Shown here piece by piece: positions 58,990-64,000 of a stretch of 64,000 bases of DNA. A program made the position numbers and the translations under genes. Position 1 is the first letter of the stretch; every line of letters begins with the position of its first letter. The notes below the pieces were generated by a model, which worked only from the letters and a program-made list of their open reading frames with translations, did not search any database and was not told the origin of the DNA. Source of the DNA: Salminus brasiliensis (taxonomy: Eukaryota > Chordata > Actinopteri > Characiformes > Bryconidae); assembly GCF_030463535.1 (NCBI RefSeq), contig NC_132879.1:34888925-34952924 (forward strand), written 5' to 3'.

Positions 58990-61689
58990 CGAAATAGACA
59001 TCTCACCTATTTCACTATAAAACTGCAGAATGTAGTGATGAGTGCCTTGCCATTGGTGTGCTGACTGACTGAACTGGTGGAAAATGGCCTGAGGATCAGG
59101 CCACCAGGACTTTTTGAACAGGCTATGTGTGGCTTTTCAATGTGTCCGTGTCAGATGAGCAATCCAATCAGAAATGATGGAAAAACTGCCCAAAACCAAT
59201 CATTTGTACACGATGAAGATAGATTTCCAAGCAAGCTGAAGAGAACCCCCCCCCCCCTTTAGATAATGAGTGTTTTTGCTTTAAGTGGAAGTAGCCCGGT
59301 TTCATCGTGATTTAATTAAACAGGGACAAGCTTTTTCATGCCTACTTAAGCTCATCCCTCAGCCTGCCCTGGAGCTGTTTAGCTGTCATGGTGATTCATG
59401 TTTGCCGTACTTACGATATGGATAACTCTGATTTAAGCTCCGGAGTCCTCCTGCGTGTCTTACTGCACTGGTGTTGGGCAGCTGCTTAGTCCAGGCTTGG
59501 CTGACTGGGGGGGGTGGTTCCCCCTCTATGCTAAAGCTCTGTCCTGTGTCTCCACTTTCACCTCTTTTACCTTCAGTTTTGCCAGCATCCATATGAGCCA
59601 GATGAAGAACTATATTCCAAAACACATGATGCTACTGTGCGTACATTGTAATGGAAACCCAACACAACAAAATACACATTTTTGTATCGATTATAATGGT
59701 GGAAAGTGCCGAATCAATCATTGCAGAGGAAACTAAAGTTCCAAACTCCCAACAACTTCTTCTACTGGAAAAACGAACAGTGATGATGGCATTTGATCCC
59801 ATTTGAAAACCCTTCAAATGTTGCTTGGCTCTTATTCTGATAATGTGACTGTCTGGTTATCCAGTGAGCAAAATGCTAACTGTATTGTACCAGTGTGGAA
59901 AAGCCTGGAAATAGTTTTAACCGCAGTGAAATGTCTTATGTTGTGCTCCACAGTTTAAGAGCAGGAGAGCTGCAGATGGTGTGGGTGTTGTTAAACACAG
60001 GCTCAGAAGGAAGATGTAGGTGGCAGGTAGTTCTGAACTCGCTGTACAAAAGGATTGATCACTCCAGATTTTTTTTATTTTTTTTTATAACTTCGCTAGT
60101 TCAATGCCATGGTGCCTAAATGGGTGTTGTGCACCAACAGCTGTTTTCTGCACATCTGTTTGCAATTTTCATAGCTTTCATGTTTCATGTTTCATGTTTC
60201 GGGTTTCACTTCCAGTGTTTAAGTTTCAATACAGGATAGCAAACAGTTAAATGTAGCTCTACTCCATTTCCACATTGTAAATAGAAACTCTCACATCAAG
60301 GAAATATCAGACAGTTTAAAGAAGAAAAAAAACACCTCCATTTAAAGGCAGCTAAAGACAGTGTGAATCTCTAAAACGCTTCAAGTATTTTGATATTTTG
60401 CAGAAAGACACTGACATTTGTAGATTACTGCCTGAAAATAAAAGCCTAATGGGGACAGCATGGGAAACAGTCTTTTTCAAATGCCAGGATCTCTGTGCTT
60501 TGTAACTTTCATTGTCATGCAGAATGACCCTGGCTTTAGATTTATGGCTATGGTCTTCGGTGTCGTCCTGACCTTGTCTATGTAATCCTCAATTTTTCTT
60601 CAGTCATCAGAGTCTGCTCGGTTCGTAGAGGATAAAGTAACACTTGAGAATGTGTGGAATGCATGTGTTGGCCTGCCTGAGAAATTCCCCACAGCACTGA
60701 GCAGCCTGCCCAGCAGTGAAGGAAAGCATGTTCCTTGAAGTATAGTGGACCAAAATATCTACAGCGCTGTTCTAGATTTCAGGCTAACACCCATGAGGCA
60801 CGGACTTGGGATCCTGAGTGTCTGGTCTTTTTAAGCTTTTACTGCTCTTACTCTTAGTTTGGGTTAGTTTGGATTTTTAATCACAATCATGCATTTGGCG
60901 GCATTATCTTTCAGGCGTTAGAATATCTACAAAATCATGATCAATGCAAGCTCCCACTTTACAGTGTTCGTACCATTTGTTCTAGAGGATTGGTATGAAG
61001 TACATGTCATAAGCCCATTCCCACACCTAAAATGCACTTCTAGTGATGAAGTGTGTGCGTGTGTGGGTGGGTGCTTGCATAAACACACCTGCATTCACTT
61101 GGTATGGTGGTATGTGACCCACACACGACCACTGAACTTCATGCACTAGTTGTCAGGAGCCTCTTTGTGGTTTCATTTCCCTATGAAATGTGCTGCACCT
61201 GGTCCAGCACGCTTGCTGCCGCTTTCTCTGCTGCTCCTCATTCCGCCAGATGTTCCGCCGTCTCCATCCCTCACACCGTTGCTGTCTTATGGCAGTCTCA
61301 CCTGAACCACCCCCTCCTCAATTGCTTTTAACACTTGGCCAGGTACCAACTTACTGTCGTATCCTTGTCCTGTGCGGTAGAGAAGTAGAGTAAATTGGTG
61401 GAGTTCTCCATTTATTCCTTGGTATAAAATATGAATTGGTCCGCAGTGGATGGCTGATCATGTCAAAACATGTAAAGTTTAGTCTTCCTCAATCCTGCTG
61501 ACCTTTTCATCTAGTCTGAGAGTCACTACTGCACCAGGGTTGAACTAAGGGTGGGCAGCACAGCGAAATGGTACCGTAATAGTTGTGAAAGCTTTCAAAA
61601 GCTTCAGATTTCAGACTACTCACAGTACTCATTATATGCTGAGACAACATACTGCTTATTATATTGGCCACCTCTAGTATGAATCAAAA

Positions 61690-62240
61690 CCAGAAGGGTT
61701 CTAGATAATGCTGAGAAGATTTTTTGGCTTGTAACTAGTGGAGGTTCTTTAACAAATACTGTCTATAGGAGGTACTCATTTAACTAGGCATAGAACCATT
61801 AGGGCATCCAAATGTTCCTTTAAGTTGTCCTGGGTATATATAGAACCATTGCCTAAGAAACTATGGTCAAATGCTGTTTGGTTCATTATAGAACCTTATT
61901 TTTTTTTAAAGGTTCTAAACAAAGAACCGTCTACACCAGATTTTCCACTAATGCAGCAAATCATTTAAGGATCCAAATGGTTCTTTGAGCTGTGATGGTT
62001 TTTGAATAGAATCATTGCCTCTACTAAGAAACCCTTGAACAGTTATCTTAAACTATGGTGAAATGCTGTTAGGTTCATTATAGAACCTTGTTTTTTTAAA
62101 AGGTTCTAAACAAAGGACCGTCGAAGAGGTTTTCCACTAATGCAAAGAATCAATTGGTTCTTTGAGCTCTCATGGTTCTATATAGGTCCTTTGGCTTGAC
62201 TGTTCTTTATTATTAAGCATTCTTTAACACTTAAAAATAA
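61690..62240 (+). repeat. Foldback-family block with a 192-bp tandem duplication
   Basis: AGAACC/GGTTCT words throughout. CTATGGTSAAATGCTGTT…, TTCATTATAGAACCTT… and TTTTCCACTAATGCA… occur at about 61861–61960 and again 192 bp later at about 62053–62150. Confidence 0.75.
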
Positions 62241-63539
62241 AAACGTGGATCATTCACAGTATCCGTTCCATACACCCTTGGTACTAAGATTGCTAAGAAC
62301 AACGCAAGTACTTTTCTAGCTTTTCTAAGACTGGCAGATTCGGAGGGCCAAGAAGAGCATTGTGCTTGTGCTTGCATGTAGCTTGCCTCCATTTATTGTC
62401 ATTTAATGACGTACTTCACTGCATAGGCTAAATGGAGACGGCGGTGCGGGCCAGAGTAGTGGAGGACCATAGAGGGGATAATGGTGCACTGAATGCCTGG
62501 CCATCTGTCCGAGAACCCTGACTAGAACAGCGAAACAATGGCTATGCTAATGCAGTCACAACTCCCAGGCCTTCAACTGACTTTGTCATCTAATGGGACT
62601 TTTTTTTTTTTGATGGGGGGAGGGAGGGGGCTTTGCTGCGGTGACCGGTCATTGGCTGCTTGGACACAACATTGTGTTTCTGCAGGAAGTGGAGTAGGGA
62701 CTGGGGAATGAGCTTGGGTTTGGCAGACGGTCGGAGCATTCTCTACTTTCCCGCTCTCTTAATGTCTAGGCTTGTGTACAGAGCAGAGATGAAGGGGAGT
62801 GGGTCTGTAAGCCTGTTAGTGTAATCTCTTCAGACGTTTCTGAACATGTCTCTTTAATCTTTCCTGACCTGAGCTCTAGTGGAGTACAGCGAGTGAAGCA
62901 CTTCATGCTCTGTACAGTCCCCTGCCCTCAGTTACGCATTACCAGGACTGTTCAAAGGTTTGGAATCAATGCTCTTAATAATATGAGCCCAGTTGGCTTT
63001 CAGATGCATGCATATGTAAATTCTAATATGGTACACGTTTACAAAAGGGGGACTTCTAGAGCTCATTTAGTAATGGTAGTGGTTTTGTATGGAGTTATAA
63101 CATCTCCGAGACCCTTGTTGTTCTTCATATACGCAGAACACCTCTGTAGAAGTCCTATTTCATGTCGAGGTCCTTTGCTGTTTTATATTTCACCGAAAAG
63201 GCTGCCACTATTTTAATAAGTTTAAGAGCTTCTATTGCAGGTACTATAAAGATCCTTTTTTTAGATGTATCCAGAATGATGAGCAGACCTGTAGATGTAT
63301 CTACAATGACTGAGGAAGCTGTACTGCAGGATTTCTTAGTGTACTCCTGAAGGGCCAGTGGCCAGGGGTGCTTTCACCAAAATGTGCTGCCCTTTAGAAT
63401 TGAAGAATCTAGATTTGAGAATGAAATTGTCCTAAAATTAATATCAATCAAATCCAGAGTGAGTCGTATTTAGGATATTTTGGGATATTCAGATGCACTT
63501 AAAAATAAAGAGGTCTTTTAGAGTTCTTTGTAAAACCAT

Positions 63540-63790
63540 CCTAGCCCATATATGGCCATGTAGGGCTCACATGGGTGGAACGTGGGCTTTGTGTGGGTTT
63601 CCCAATTGGGCCCCATTGTTACGGCTCACCTTAACCTAACATTGGTCACATCTAGACTCCGTATGCAGTGTACAGCCCAGATGGGGCCCATGTTTGACCA
63701 TCCCTTGTTTAATCAATTTTACTTGTGGGCCAAAACATAAGGAACATAAGGACAAAACTTACAGGCCCATCATGGACATGTCAGCTGGGA
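63540..63790 (+). repeat. Copy 3 of GGGCTCACATGGG palindromic family
   Basis: GTAGGGCTCACATGGGTGGA, TTGGGCCCCATTGTTACGGC, TATGCAGTGTACAGCCCAGA and GGACATGTCAGCTGGG follow the order of 32215–32555. Confidence 0.7.
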
Positions 63791-64000
63791 TGACGACTCA
63801 AAGTACCATTTAAATGCTTAAATAGTTCTTTACCTGGTTAAAAGGAAAACCTCTTGTAGATGTAGAACATGTATATATAAAAAAAAAAAAAAAACTGTAC
63901 TTGGCACCAAAGCCATATTGGGGGCTATAATTTTATATATATTAAAAAATGTTGCTAAAAGTTCAGTTCTATGTAGAACGTTTTTAGAGTTAATAGTATA

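Larger units (their letters stand above)
54814..64000 (+). other. dennd5b intron 1 (5' part, runs off the window)
   Basis: No second coding exon was recognised. It contains a hAT-family end fragment (about 55850–55905), G-runs, a SINE at 57760–57992, a foldback block at 61690–62240 and the palindromic repeat copy at 63540–63790. Open frames of up to 166 codons on the minus strand (56427–56915, 57534–58034) show no protein family. Confidence 0.75.

Noticed and set aside
54814-64000. dennd5b exon 2
   Set aside because: Searched by eye for a frame continuing ENFEQSPLRRTF-like sequence behind an acceptor; none recognised, so not annotated.

Overview
This is a vertebrate, almost certainly teleost, nuclear genome window. 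The genes are split by GT–AG introns. Non-coding DNA is packed with Tc1/mariner-like fragments, tRNA-derived SINEs and LINE 3' ends, and with CA/GT microsatellites. SINE and LINE tails of the type TTGTAAGTCGCTCTGGATAAGAG suggest an otophysan fish (characin, catfish or knifefish type), but this taxon call is an inference.

Three protein-coding genes are supported. (1) nudt4, minus strand, CDS 20576→3866, five exons rebuilt completely (177 aa): a diphosphoinositol-polyphosphate phosphohydrolase with an intact Nudix box. (2) pkp2, minus strand, CDS 48860→35933, thirteen exons rebuilt completely with matching phases (785 aa): plakophilin-2, a desmosomal armadillo protein. (3) dennd5b, plus strand, only coding exon 1 (54705–54813); the rest of the window to 64000 is its first intron, with no second exon recognised. 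No rRNA, tRNA gene, CRISPR or prokaryotic feature was seen.

Layout: 1–3865 is nudt4 3' UTR/flank with a microsatellite and a TIR element that hosts a SINE; 3866–20576 is nudt4, with a 12.3-kb first intron full of repeats and holding a GC-rich, CCAAT-bearing island near 19.8–20.15 kb; 20.6–35.7 kb is intergenic, mostly transposon relics plus a quieter, repeat-poor stretch at about 31.1–31.96 kb; 35.7–48.9 kb is pkp2; 48.9–54.7 kb is the divergent spacer between pkp2 and dennd5b; 54.8–64 kb is dennd5b intron 1.

The most unusual structure is in the divergent spacer. About 4.3 of its 5.8 kb is a 19-bp minisatellite with two main unit types, a 208-bp internal duplication and a large second-order duplication at offset 1552 bp growing to 1857 bp. 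It is interrupted by a LINE 3' end, and nearly every unit carries a TGTGGTC or TGTGGCC core. Next to it are a perfect CTCF-type core and an RFX-like palindrome near the pkp2 start. The genes belong to unrelated pathways (inositol pyrophosphate turnover, desmosome structure, Rab GEF); no operon-like co-operation is implied.
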